In this document: piece after piece, positions 1 through 6,962 of the stretch
How the letters are laid out: every line of letters begins with the position of its first letter
Numbering within the stretch: position 1 is the first letter of the stretch
Source: Hyphomicrobiales bacterium
GTDB lineage: Bacteria > Pseudomonadota > Alphaproteobacteria > Rhizobiales > Rhizobiaceae
Assembly (NCBI GenBank): GCA_900468285.1
Contig: UBTF01000014.1
Location: forward strand, 1 to 64,000
DNA: 64,000 nt
Direction: 5' to 3'
Notes under the pieces: model-generated
Told to the model about the DNA's origin: nothing
The model's input: the letters and a program-made list of their open reading frames with translations, nothing else
The model's database searches: none
Program-made: the position numbers and the translations under genes

Positions 1-34
1 ACAGTATCATGATACTGTTACTGTAATCTCAATC
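1..34. repeat. Probable hairpin telomere (TelA resolution site) at the end of the linear chromosome
   Basis: Bases 1-18 (ACAGTATCATGATACTGT) are a perfect palindrome centred between 9 and 10. The TelA substrate core as I recall it from published work is ACAATATCATGATATTGT, so 16 of 18 bases agree and the two differences are symmetric, keeping the palindrome. Similarity to the recalled arm continues for several bases past 18. Published Agrobacterium telomeres carry about 25 bp at each hairpin end, which would be bases 10-34 here. Sequencing around a closed hairpin would give exactly this: bases 1-9 are the other strand and the physical tip lies at 9/10. A telA gene lies about 31 kb away. An ordinary 18-bp operator is the alternative. 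Confidence 0.68.
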
Positions 35-786
35 CGGTTCTGTTCTGCACTCAAATCTATCCACATTTTCCCGCTCCAGTTCTCATTCATCTGCCAATTC
101 CCCTCGATTTTAGCGGTTTTCAGCCGGTTTTTGCACTTGTTTGGGTTGATTCATATAAAATCGCGCATGGCTGTAGGTTGGCCGAAAAATCAAATTCCCG
201 GTCAATAATATATTTTTTCAATGCCAAATCGTTCCGCAAATATATGTTTACACATATGCGGCAAAACGAATTTAGCTTTTATATATTTAATGTTAGATTG
301 CCCGACGAAACCACCTTTCTCGTTGAAGATACAAGTACGCGTTCGCGGAACTCAAAGAGCCCACGTTAAGACCATTCTTTGCCCATCAACCATGAAAGCC
401 TACGAGCCATTTCATCGGGGCGCTGGAAGCTACCTCGAAAATTGTATTCTATGTGGCACCTTTCAGCGCCCCGATCATTTCATTCCATCATCAGCTATGC
501 CGACACACGGGCCCTGTGCGTCGGTTTAACACCTGCCTGCTATCAATGCCTTCTGCTCACATTCCCCTTAGTGCCAACTCAACCTCATTCACCTGCCATC
601 CCGCTCTCACCTGATCGAAATGGAAACAATCACGATGGCTTGCGTCTTTCCAACAAGATCATCATCCCTGTTTCACTTCCCCCCCTTGAGTACCAGAGTG
701 GAAATTGATCCAGAAAGACCATAGCGGAATAATGTCTTGAGGTAAAGGATTATGTGACTATTTTCCTATTTTTAGGCTTGGTCGCA
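35..786. other. Subtelomeric stretch without recognisable genes
   Basis: About 750 bases, richer in A+T than the rest of the window, particularly at 200-300. Several short open frames overlap here in different frames, but none has a ribosome site with a recognisable protein, and none continues into a known domain. The only structure seen is a 12-bp inverted repeat at 414-425 and 464-475. Most likely decayed or structural DNA next to the chromosome end. Confidence 0.55.
414..475. repeat. 12-bp perfect inverted repeat
   Basis: ATCGGGGCGCTG at 414-425 is matched by its reverse complement CAGCGCCCCGAT at 464-475, leaving a 38-base loop. It is a GC-rich island inside A+T-rich subtelomeric DNA. 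No T-run follows, so it does not look like an intrinsic terminator. It could be a remnant of a mobile element end or of a structured RNA. Confidence 0.4.
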
Positions 787-1268
787 ATGTTCGATTTGAC
801 CAACGAAATTTACCACGAGGCCAAAAAGCCCAGCGAGCATCTGGATGCCATCCATTGGCCGAACGGCCCTATCTGCCCTCATTTCGGCAACATTGATCCA
901 GCTCGCATCACCAAGCTTGCCGGCAAGTCCACGCGCCTTGGCGCCTCTACAAAGAGACTGGCAAGGAATACGCAGCTCGCAAGATCACCAGGCACTCAAC
1001 CGGCGAATATGTCGGCGACGAAGGCGGGATGTCGATCAACACCAACACCGTTGAGAACGTGTTCTCTGTCTTCAAACCCGGCATGCACGGCATTTACCAG
1101 CATTGCGGCGAAGCCCATCTTCACCGTTACCTTGAAGAGTTCGATTTCCGCTATAACCGTCGCGCCGAGTTCAAGGTCTCGGATGCCGAACACGCGTAGG
1201 ATCTTCTTGCCAGGGGCCGCGATAAGCGCCTTACCTATCGGCGGATTGGTGAAGCCTGTCACGCTTAG
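787..1268 (+). pseudogene. IS1595-family transposase remnant with internal deletion
   Basis: The first ~50 codons from ATG 787 read like the N-terminus of an IS1595/ISXO2-type transposase (MFDLTNEIYH, AIHWPNGPICPH, DPARITKL). The zinc-ribbon motif CPHC has become CPHF. At about 930-965 the frame shifts and the sequence jumps to the transposase C-terminus in another frame, readable as GEYVGDEGGMSINTNTVE and VFKPGMHGIYQHCGEAHLHR up to a premature TAG at 1197-1199, with further homologous codons to TAG 1266-1268. Most of the catalytic core is missing. A longer open frame (754-1488) spans this region but is an artefact after the N-terminal part. The element cannot be active. Confidence 0.8.
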
Positions 1269-1510
1269 CAGAAAGCTCGAAAGCGCTAGCACTAATGTTC
1301 CGTGGGGAAAACGGAACAAATGTGAACAAAGCCCTTGCGCGACTCACTCTGGATTTGGAGATTGTAAGGGATACCGATCCCACAACCCACAACCCGCATC
1401 CCAACTCAAATCTAACCATAGGGCGGCTCGGCATGAAAACACTTCAGACTTTAATCCTCCCAGAAGAGTCCTCAGGCCGTCCCTTTGAATCCAAACAAGG
1501 AAACTGAAAG

Positions 1511-1740
1511 ATGGCATTGTACAAGTATGCCGACGATCTTTCGCAGTCGGATCACGCGGCATTTGACGAATTGTTGAACCCTGGAACGGTGGTCAACAGC
1601 TGGCATCTATAGATGTGTGAACTGCCGCGATGAAATCGCGGCCAACAAGAGCAACCCGTTGCCGCCGCAAAACCACCACCAACAAGGACGGCACACCGAT
1701 CAGATGGCAGCTTTTAGTGTGTTCGATTCAAGAAAAGTAA
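1511..1740 (+). pseudogene. Frameshifted small conserved rhizobial protein
   Basis: ATG 1511 is preceded by GGAAACTGAAAG and begins MALYKYADDLSQSDHAAFDE. The frame ends early, but joining three frames restores one protein of about 76 residues: it continues GIYRCVNCRDEIAANKSNPL, then PPQNHH, then TNKDGTPIRWQLLVCSIQEK before TAA 1738-1740. Two single-base insertions explain this, a T near 1605 and a C near 1680. A CxxC pair and the LPPQNHH-x-IRWQL ending resemble small hypothetical proteins I have seen in Rhizobiales, function unknown. Two independent lesions favour genuine decay over sequencing error, but sequencing error is not excluded. Confidence 0.6.
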
Positions 1741-1954
1741 GCGCGGCGGGCATCAAGCTTTCGAGCTTCGAAACTTTGCTGCAACCAGCGAGCCGCCTCT
1801 TCGACGTCAGGGTCAATCTCAAGCAATTTGCGCGCCCTTGCTCTTTCCCTTCCCAGGCTTCGGCTTGGGAGGGGCTTTCGGATCGGGCGGAGTCTTGAGC
1901 ATCCTCCTCAAGATATCGTCGCCTTTGCGATCATCGCTCTCAATGGAGTTGGAT

Positions 1955-2920
1955 ATGCCCGCTGTTTCTCTCTCTGAAGGACGCATCTACAGACTTGCTT
2001 TCCCACCTTCCATAAAGAAGGATAGTTGGTACCTAGGGGTGGTCTGCAAGACGTGCAAAAAGCCCATTTATTGCCTAGATGATTTCTCGAACGGTAACCC
2101 CACTCAGATAATCGGACAGGGAAAGCTTAGCATACCCTGTCAAAAATGCGATGACGATTCAATCTACGAAGCCAGCGATGTTCGCTCTTTTCAGGCCGCC
2201 TACAGCGCGAAGTCATTTAAAGACTTACGCCCAAAGGCTACGGGCGGAAAGCGAACTCCGCTTCTGCCAAAATACCGCAAAGCGAAAGTCACTTTTGGTA
2301 TCGGTGCGCTGGAACAGCGGCCAGAGGCCGCACTTGGTATCGCGAAATGCATCGCTTACTGGACATATGTAGAATCGGCCAACGCCAGGCTGCTGGCCAG
2401 CCTGATGGGCGCAAACACCGAAACCGCTGTAGCGGTTTACCTATCGTTCAAGAACACCGTTACCAAGAACGACGCCATGCAAGCTGCGGCTGAACTCCAG
2501 TTATCGACCGATGACATGCTCCTTTTTAGAGCGCTCATGGCCTATAAGAACTCAGTTGAAAAGGAGCGTAACGCTCTAGCTCATGGCATTTTCGGCGTAA
2601 GCAACAGCATAAAAGATGGGATAATTTGGGCGCACCCGACGACCCAAACGAACCATCAAGCAATGGTCGAGGTGTGCGGCGTCACAGACCAGCTAACCGC
2701 GAAACTCTATCAATCATGCTTCGTATACCTTACAGGTGACCTAGAAACCCTCGCCTTGGAAATAGAAGATTTAGAGAGACAGATTAGCAGTTTTGTTGGG
2801 TATTTGAGTGCTAACGCGCAATTCCGCGCCACAAGATATCCTCAGCTGTGCGCTGAGCCGCGCGTTGCGAAAGAGATTCAGACGATTATTAAGAAAGATG
2901 CTCCAGCAAAACAGCAATGA
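1955..2920 (+). CDS. Hypothetical protein with N-terminal zinc ribbon and HEPN-like RX4H motif
   Basis: The reading frame is open from 1838, but ATG 1955 has GGAG seven bases upstream, giving 321 residues. Residues 31-34 (CKTC) and 62-65 (CQKC) form two CxxC pairs typical of a zinc ribbon. Residues ~135-300 are helical, and ERNALAHG at 204-211 contains R205 and H210, the RX4H signature of HEPN RNases and HEPN-like Abi proteins. HEPN proteins often act as toxins or RNases in phage defence; that is family knowledge, and the role here is inferred. It stands alone, 343 bases before an AbiC-like gene on the same strand, in decayed subtelomeric DNA. I do not recognise an exact family. Confidence 0.65.
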   Translation: MPAVSLSEGRIYRLAFPPSIKKDSWYLGVVCKTCKKPIYCLDDFSNGNPTQIIGQGKLSIPCQKCDDDSIYEASDVRSFQAAYSAKSFKDLRPKATGGKRTPLLPKYRKAKVTFGIGALEQRPEAALGIAKCIAYWTYVESANARLLASLMGANTETAVAVYLSFKNTVTKNDAMQAAAELQLSTDDMLLFRALMAYKNSVEKERNALAHGIFGVSNSIKDGIIWAHPTTQTNHQAMVEVCGVTDQLTAKLYQSCFVYLTGDLETLALEIEDLERQISSFVGYLSANAQFRATRYPQLCAEPRVAKEIQTIIKKDAPAKQQ

Positions 2921-3263
2921 TAATCTCTCAACGCCCTCGCTTGGAAACTATCATCAAGTCAGTTTCTTCCTAGCATGCTCGACGTTAGTACCCACTTGAT
3001 TCTCGGCACGTCAAGTCTGCAAAATGAATATTTTCCTATTTTGATTTTTGAACATATACCGTAGCCTGCCCATCCAAGGCAAGAGTTTTCTAATATTCGA
3101 CTGCAAAATTATTCGCGCCTCATCGAATTGATTAAGGCTCCAGACATCCACAATACATTTCAATACATACGGCAGGCAGGCCCAACTAGCGACACCAATT
3201 CATTTTTGATTGATATCTACCATTTAAGCTGCGCCGATCTTCAACTTCAGCTTGTAAGTAACC
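2921..3263. other. Intergenic gap between the two putative defence genes
   Basis: 343 A+T-rich bases with no convincing gene or terminator. Short open frames (for example from 3128) overlap the start of the next gene in another frame and have no recognisable product. It probably holds the promoter of the AbiC-like gene. Confidence 0.5.
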
Positions 3264-4475
3264 ATGAAAAAAACCACTATATACCGATTTTCATCAGCCG
3301 CGCGCTCCATAACCATTCTGATATTCTTCGCCATTGTAGGTGGTTTGTGGTTGCTATGGGCAACATTGGGACCACGGACCTCCGATTATTTTTTAGAAAT
3401 AGGTGACCGGAAATTAGGGCAGCTCGTTCAAGTAAACAGCACCTCATCAAAAGGTATGGCTCCTCTCGAACTCGACAACACCAACAACAGAGCATTGCCT
3501 GGGGAAATTGCGCCGAGCAGCGCACCCGAACCAAATGTCCAAGAATCTCGATCTAGAGCGCTCAGCGACGCCGGAGCATGGGGCGACAATTTTGGATCAC
3601 TAAACGCTTTGTTTGCTGGCTTGGCATTCACAGGCGCCCTAGCGGCTCTGTTCATGCAAGGCCAGACGTTCGAAGCACAACAAATCGAGAGTCACAAACA
3701 GCGCTTCGAAGAAACCTATTTCGAATTACTGCAACTACTTAAATCCGCAAGAAGCGAAGTGAGGTATCGATATACCACTGTGTATAGAAATGCTCGAAAG
3801 GAAACTAACACTGGTGATCTTGACCAAGAGTTTAGATATGGCTCCGACGCGTTCCGAACGGCAATTTACGAGTTTAACTACTGGATAAACGCTGGCAAGA
3901 CATCCAAGCCTACCAGAAAGAACATAGAACGCATGTATAGCGTCCGCGTTCATCGCCGCTATGAAAGTACATTTAGCCCATATTTCCGCTTAATATATAC
4001 GATTTTGAAACGGGTAAGTGACGATAAAACTCTGACCGACAAGGAAAAGGCTCAGTATGGCAACCTGCTTCGAAGTCAGTTGACGTCTTTCGAGATCGGC
4101 TTAACAGCGTTTAACGGCCTCTTGATGGAGGCAAAGGACCTCGATAAACTGATAACCGAATTCAGACTGCTCAAGTATCTCCCGAACGGATCCATCAAAG
4201 ACTTGCTCAAAACAATCTATCCTCCCGAAGCCTTCGAAGGCCGAGGAGACGACGGTGCGACTAGTACCCATGATAATACGTATCTCCTGATGATCTTCAC
4301 TGGATTAACGAGTTTTCTAGCAGGATTGACTCTGATCTGGTTTGTTGGTTTGGCAAGCGGAGGGCCTACAGCAGTTGTACTCACGCTAATAGGCGCATGT
4401 TCTCCCAACATATCGGCGTTAAACCCAGAAAAACAGCCAGTGGCGGCGACCCAAGATGTGACCGCTGAGTCGTGA
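3264..4475 (+). CDS. Putative phage abortive infection protein, AbiC-like membrane protein
   Basis: 403 residues. A first membrane segment lies at ~16-36. After a polar loop the block WGDNFGSLNALFAGLAFTGA (106-125) runs into a second membrane segment and then a charged helix FEETYFELLQL (148-158). The middle contains YFRLIYTILKRV and a block of the type LRSQLTSFEIGL. The C-terminus ends with one or two membrane segments (~342-385). This order (D-x-FG-x-LNALF-x-GLAF, FE-x-TFF-x-LLxL, YFRxLY, LRAQLSxxE) is that of the putative AbiC phage abortive-infection family. The start lacks a strong ribosome site. Defence function is inferred from family only; the trigger and target are unknown. Confidence 0.75.
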   Translation: MKKTTIYRFSSAARSITILIFFAIVGGLWLLWATLGPRTSDYFLEIGDRKLGQLVQVNSTSSKGMAPLELDNTNNRALPGEIAPSSAPEPNVQESRSRALSDAGAWGDNFGSLNALFAGLAFTGALAALFMQGQTFEAQQIESHKQRFEETYFELLQLLKSARSEVRYRYTTVYRNARKETNTGDLDQEFRYGSDAFRTAIYEFNYWINAGKTSKPTRKNIERMYSVRVHRRYESTFSPYFRLIYTILKRVSDDKTLTDKEKAQYGNLLRSQLTSFEIGLTAFNGLLMEAKDLDKLITEFRLLKYLPNGSIKDLLKTIYPPEAFEGRGDDGATSTHDNTYLLMIFTGLTSFLAGLTLIWFVGLASGGPTAVVLTLIGACSPNISALNPEKQPVAATQDVTAES

Positions 4476-4878
4476 GATCGATTACACTTCATTCTCTGGT
4501 CCTATGAAGGATCAGAGTCTGCCTCAAAATGAATTACTTCAACGGGCAAGGTCAACGGCGACATACCGGCTCCAAAGTTGTGATCCTTGAAACCATCGCA
4601 GTCGTCCGCTAAGCCTGCCTCCGTAAGGGCATATTTTTGCGGACATCGCTTGTGCGGCAATTTCGCGTCGGGAAGAATCGGCTTTCATCAGTGGCTCGTA
4701 CCCCAAAACAGAGAACTAGCATCCACAAAAAAGAATTCAAACCAATTCAGGTTCACCCCCACGAACCCACGAAAAAACAACCGCCTTGCCGAGAAGCATC
4801 CGCCGAACGATACCAGCAAGAACACACACCCCTGTGACTCGCTAGCTCGCGCACTCACCAACCACTAGAAAGCACCCC
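4476..4878. other. Intergenic stretch without recognisable gene
   Basis: 403 bases between the AbiC-like gene and the BrnA-like gene. Two overlapping open frames of 60-95 codons exist, with low-complexity, Lys/Asn/Pro-rich products and no ribosome site, so I do not call them. No BrnT toxin is encoded here, although brnT normally precedes brnA. Confidence 0.55.
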
Positions 4879-5118
4879 ATGGCACCCCGCAGACCGCTAA
4901 ACCCACGAGACGCAGCCGAAGCCTTGTTTTCTGCGCCCAAGAAGGTCGCGGCTCCTGCCGTGGAGAAACGAGCTATTCCCGGGACCAAGGAACTGGTGAG
5001 CGTCAAGATTGACAGCGATGTTCTGGCGCATTTTCAAGAAAATGGCCCCGGCTGGCAGGAGCGGATGAACGATGTTCTGCGGGCGCATATGTTGGCGCAG
5101 GGCGACGAAGAGGCTTGA
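4879..5118 (+). CDS. BrnA-type antitoxin-like protein, without its toxin
   Basis: 79 residues. The core VSVKIDSDVLAHFQENGPGW followed by QERMNDVLRAH is the ribbon-helix-helix-like signature of the BrnA/DUF4415 antitoxin family (V-x-[IL]D-x-[DE]VL-x-FQ...GPGWQ-x-R-[IM]N-x-VLR). BrnA proteins bind DNA and neutralise the BrnT RNase. No BrnT frame is present on either side, so this is an orphan, either a lone regulator or a leftover of a type II system. Its stop is 24 bases from the stop of the opposite-strand gene. Confidence 0.65.
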   Translation: MAPRRPLNPRDAAEALFSAPKKVAAPAVEKRAIPGTKELVSVKIDSDVLAHFQENGPGWQERMNDVLRAHMLAQGDEEA

Positions 5119-5142
5119 GGCGGAGGCGGGTCGTTTCCGGTT

Positions 5143-5451
5143 TTAGACCAGAGATACCTTTGTGCCGCTATCCAGGACGATGTGCAGGTCTCGGATCATT
5201 CCAGCGGCTTGCAGGAACGTTTCGCGCAGCTGCGCATCATCAGCCATGCCCTGTTCTGCCGCTGAGGCCGTTGCCTTGATATCTGCGAGGGTATCGTGGC
5301 CGGGGCCTTTGGGTATGCCTGCGGCTTCGCGCAAATTTTCAATGGTTGCCACGGCGCGCTGCAGCATGTGGCGCTTATGGGACGCATCTAGGCGCTCCAT
5401 GCGGTTGGCATCTCGAACAAGTTCACCAATGATATCTGTCGTCTGGCTCAT
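5143..5451 (-). CDS. Conserved hypothetical protein, helical, 102 aa
   Basis: 102 residues, soluble, strongly helical and polar, with no signal or membrane segment. It begins MSQTTDIIGELVRDANRMER; no catalytic motif is visible. Codon use resembles the core genes downstream rather than the A+T-rich DNA upstream. It is convergent with the BrnA-like gene and divergent from the cupin gene, with 161 bases between the two starts that must hold both promoters. I do not recognise the family. Confidence 0.6.
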   Translation of the reverse strand: MSQTTDIIGELVRDANRMERLDASHKRHMLQRAVATIENLREAAGIPKGPGHDTLADIKATASAAEQGMADDAQLRETFLQAAGMIRDLHIVLDSGTKVSLV

Positions 5452-5612
5452 GCTTCATGAGAATGCCAGCCGCGTCTGATACGTCAAGCATGGGTGGGGC
5501 GGATATTAGAGGTGGCTTTCGTTTCATTTTGCATGTGATCGAACCGCATCAGGCTTCGATGGTTATCTCTCGCAGGCGATGATCTTGCGAAGGCCGATGG
5601 TGAGGATGCGAC

Positions 5613-6116
5613 ATGCGGACTGAACATTTTATGCTGCCCAAGAGCGACTGGGTGCCGAACAACCCGAATTTTCCCGTCATCATCTATCGGCAGACTGATT
5701 TGGCCGATGGCTCTGCTGACTTTGAGGCTGTCTTTGCTGCCTGCGGGTGGACGGGCATTTGGCGCAACGGCGTTTTCGATTATCACCACTATCACAGCAA
5801 GGCGCATGAGGTTCTGGGCGTGAGCCGTGGGTGTGCCAAGCTTCAAATTGGCGGGCCGGATGGGCCTGTGCTGGATGTGAGCCAGGGGGACTGCCTGATA
5901 CTGCCTGCCGGAACGGGTCATCGCAAGATTGAGAGCTCGCCGGAGTTTCAGGTTGTTGGCGCTTATCCGCCCGGGCAAAGTGCCGATATTCAGCGCGCTG
6001 CGCCGACCGCCGCGATGCTGGCCACGATTGCGGCGCTGCCCCGGCCAGACAGCGATCCTGTTCTGGCTTCATCTGGTGGTCTGATTACGCTGTGGCAGGA
6101 GACGGCTGCCAGGTGA
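5613..6116 (+). CDS. Cupin-domain protein, YjlB-like
   Basis: 167 residues. ATG 5613 follows GAGG at a usual distance. The cupin barrel shows YHHYHSKAHEVLGVSRG (about residues 51-67), providing His and Glu ligands of cupin motif 1, and a motif-2 region GDCLILPAGTGHRKI ending with the metal-binding His. Sequence pattern and length match the YjlB family of stand-alone cupins. The substrate is unknown; a metal-dependent small-molecule or sugar-binding role is the family expectation. It stands alone, divergent from the gene at 5143-5451. Confidence 0.75.
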   Translation: MRTEHFMLPKSDWVPNNPNFPVIIYRQTDLADGSADFEAVFAACGWTGIWRNGVFDYHHYHSKAHEVLGVSRGCAKLQIGGPDGPVLDVSQGDCLILPAGTGHRKIESSPEFQVVGAYPPGQSADIQRAAPTAAMLATIAALPRPDSDPVLASSGGLITLWQETAAR

Positions 6117-6218
6117 TGATGGGCTTGGAAAATAAAGGGTTTCACGAAGATGGGTGATGGGCTGACGGAACAAACGGCCACGCGGTTTGTTGTTTTGCAC
6201 TAGCCGAAAATTGCTCAA

Positions 6219-6494
6219 ATGCGGTGCAAAATGGATTCTCGCGTGGCCAACGCTTCTCTTCCCCTGCTTTCTCCTCAAGACCTTGAAGAAATTGACCGGT
6301 TTCACACCGCCTGGTGTGAGGAAAACGACGTCAGCAAAACCGATGAGAGAGCGGTGGAAGTGGCATCGGCCCTGATCGACTGGTATGTGAAGACCCCTTC
6401 CTATCGCCAGCGCGCCAAACTGGACCGCCCGCCGGATGTGCCTGTTTCGCAGGAAATCGAGGCGTTGCTGAAAGACCTCGGACAGGCGAAGTAA
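6219..6494 (+). CDS. Small hypothetical protein
   Basis: 91 residues from ATG 6219, or 87 from ATG 6231 (MDSRVANAS). Neither start has a strong ribosome site. The product is acidic and helical, without signal or membrane segment (LLSPQDLEEIDRFHTAW, ALIDWYVKTPSYRQR). It lies just upstream of, and on the opposite strand to, the tRNA-Arg gene. Codon use fits real coding sequence. Function not recognised. Confidence 0.5.
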   Translation: MRCKMDSRVANASLPLLSPQDLEEIDRFHTAWCEENDVSKTDERAVEVASALIDWYVKTPSYRQRAKLDRPPDVPVSQEIEALLKDLGQAK

Positions 6495-6557
6495 GCGGGG
6501 GTGGCTGGTTAGGTGGTGCCGACTGCTTGTTGTGTACACAGTCCGGCAAAATGTGAG

Positions 6558-6860
6558 TGGCGTCTACGAGAGGATTCGAACCTCCGACCCCAGGATTCAT
6601 ACCACTTCGGCTTTAGCCGCCGTCCGCAGACGTTCGTGGTCTGGACTGTCCCTTCGCCATGAACCTTTCGGTCTTTAGGCGCTGCCCATCCAGTCTCTAC
6701 ACCTTCAACGGGCTTTCGCCCGGAGCTTGGCTCGGGATTGGCATGTTGCGAGTGCAACGAAGCTTTCCCCGACTTTGAGCAGATCGATTATGGCGTTTCC
6801 GACCATAACCCCCAATTACATTTAGGAATCCTGTGCTCTATCCTGCTGAGCTACGTAGAC
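6558..6860 (-). tRNA. tRNA-Arg (anticodon CCU) interrupted by a group I intron
   Basis: On the minus strand the 5' exon is 6860-6824 and the 3' exon 6597-6558. Joined, they give a 77-nt tRNA with encoded CCA: acceptor GTCTACG/CGTAGAC, D arm GCTC...GAGC, anticodon stem CAGGA/TCCTG, 7-base loop TTCCTAA with anticodon CCT, and T arm GGAGG TTCGAAT CCTCT. The exons are separated by 226 bases (6598-6823) inserted directly after the third anticodon base. Agrobacterium tRNA-Arg(CCU) is one of the classic bacterial tRNA genes with a self-splicing intron, which this matches. The gene decodes AGG, a rare codon in these genomes. Confidence 0.95.
6598..6823 (-). ncRNA. Group I self-splicing intron in tRNA-Arg(CCU)
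   Basis: 226 nt. The 5' exon ends in U (third base of the anticodon) and the intron ends in G, as group I introns require. Reading the minus strand, the core contains AATCCCGAGCCAAGC (P/Q region), GTGTAGAGACTGG (R region, conserved around AGAGACU) and GGGACAGTCCAG (S region), in the right order. The internal guide can pair with the 5' exon end through the GGGGG near the intron start. Size and position after anticodon base 36 fit the small tRNA introns of subgroup IC3. No homing endonuclease frame is present, so it is not mobile by itself. Confidence 0.93.
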
Positions 6861-6962
6861 ATTTCTCATTTTTTCACGGGGCTTGGATACCTCATCAGAG
6901 ATGTTTGGGCAATGTCATTTTGACGATTCCGTGCAATTGGGCAAGCCGGGCGGACCGGTTTG

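Noticed and set aside
1..18. The palindrome as an ordinary repressor operator
   Set aside because: No gene starts within several hundred bases and the sequence closely matches the recalled TelA core; the telomere reading explains more. It remains the main alternative.
178..708. Three overlapping open frames of 60-110 codons near the chromosome end
   Set aside because: Low-quality composition, no ribosome sites, no recognisable domains and mutual overlap in different frames.
754..1488. A 244-codon open frame as an intact gene
   Set aside because: Only its first ~60 codons match a known protein (transposase N-terminus); the rest is Ser/Pro/Arg-rich out-of-frame sequence, while the true C-terminus is readable in another frame.
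1819..1960. Minus-strand remnant ending in DDILRRMLKTPPDPKAPPKP...
   Set aside because: The Lys/Pro tail resembles C-termini of small rhizobial proteins, but no start is visible, it ends abruptly and it overlaps the start of the HEPN gene. Too little to annotate; possibly a decayed gene end.
4587..4868. A 93-codon open frame before the BrnA-like gene
   Set aside because: Not BrnT-like, Asn/Lys/Pro-rich, no ribosome site, and another frame is equally open there.
6331..6757. Open frames on the minus strand across the tRNA intron, considered as an intron-encoded endonuclease
   Set aside because: They run through tRNA exons and the structured core, and have no LAGLIDADG, GIY-YIG or HNH motif.
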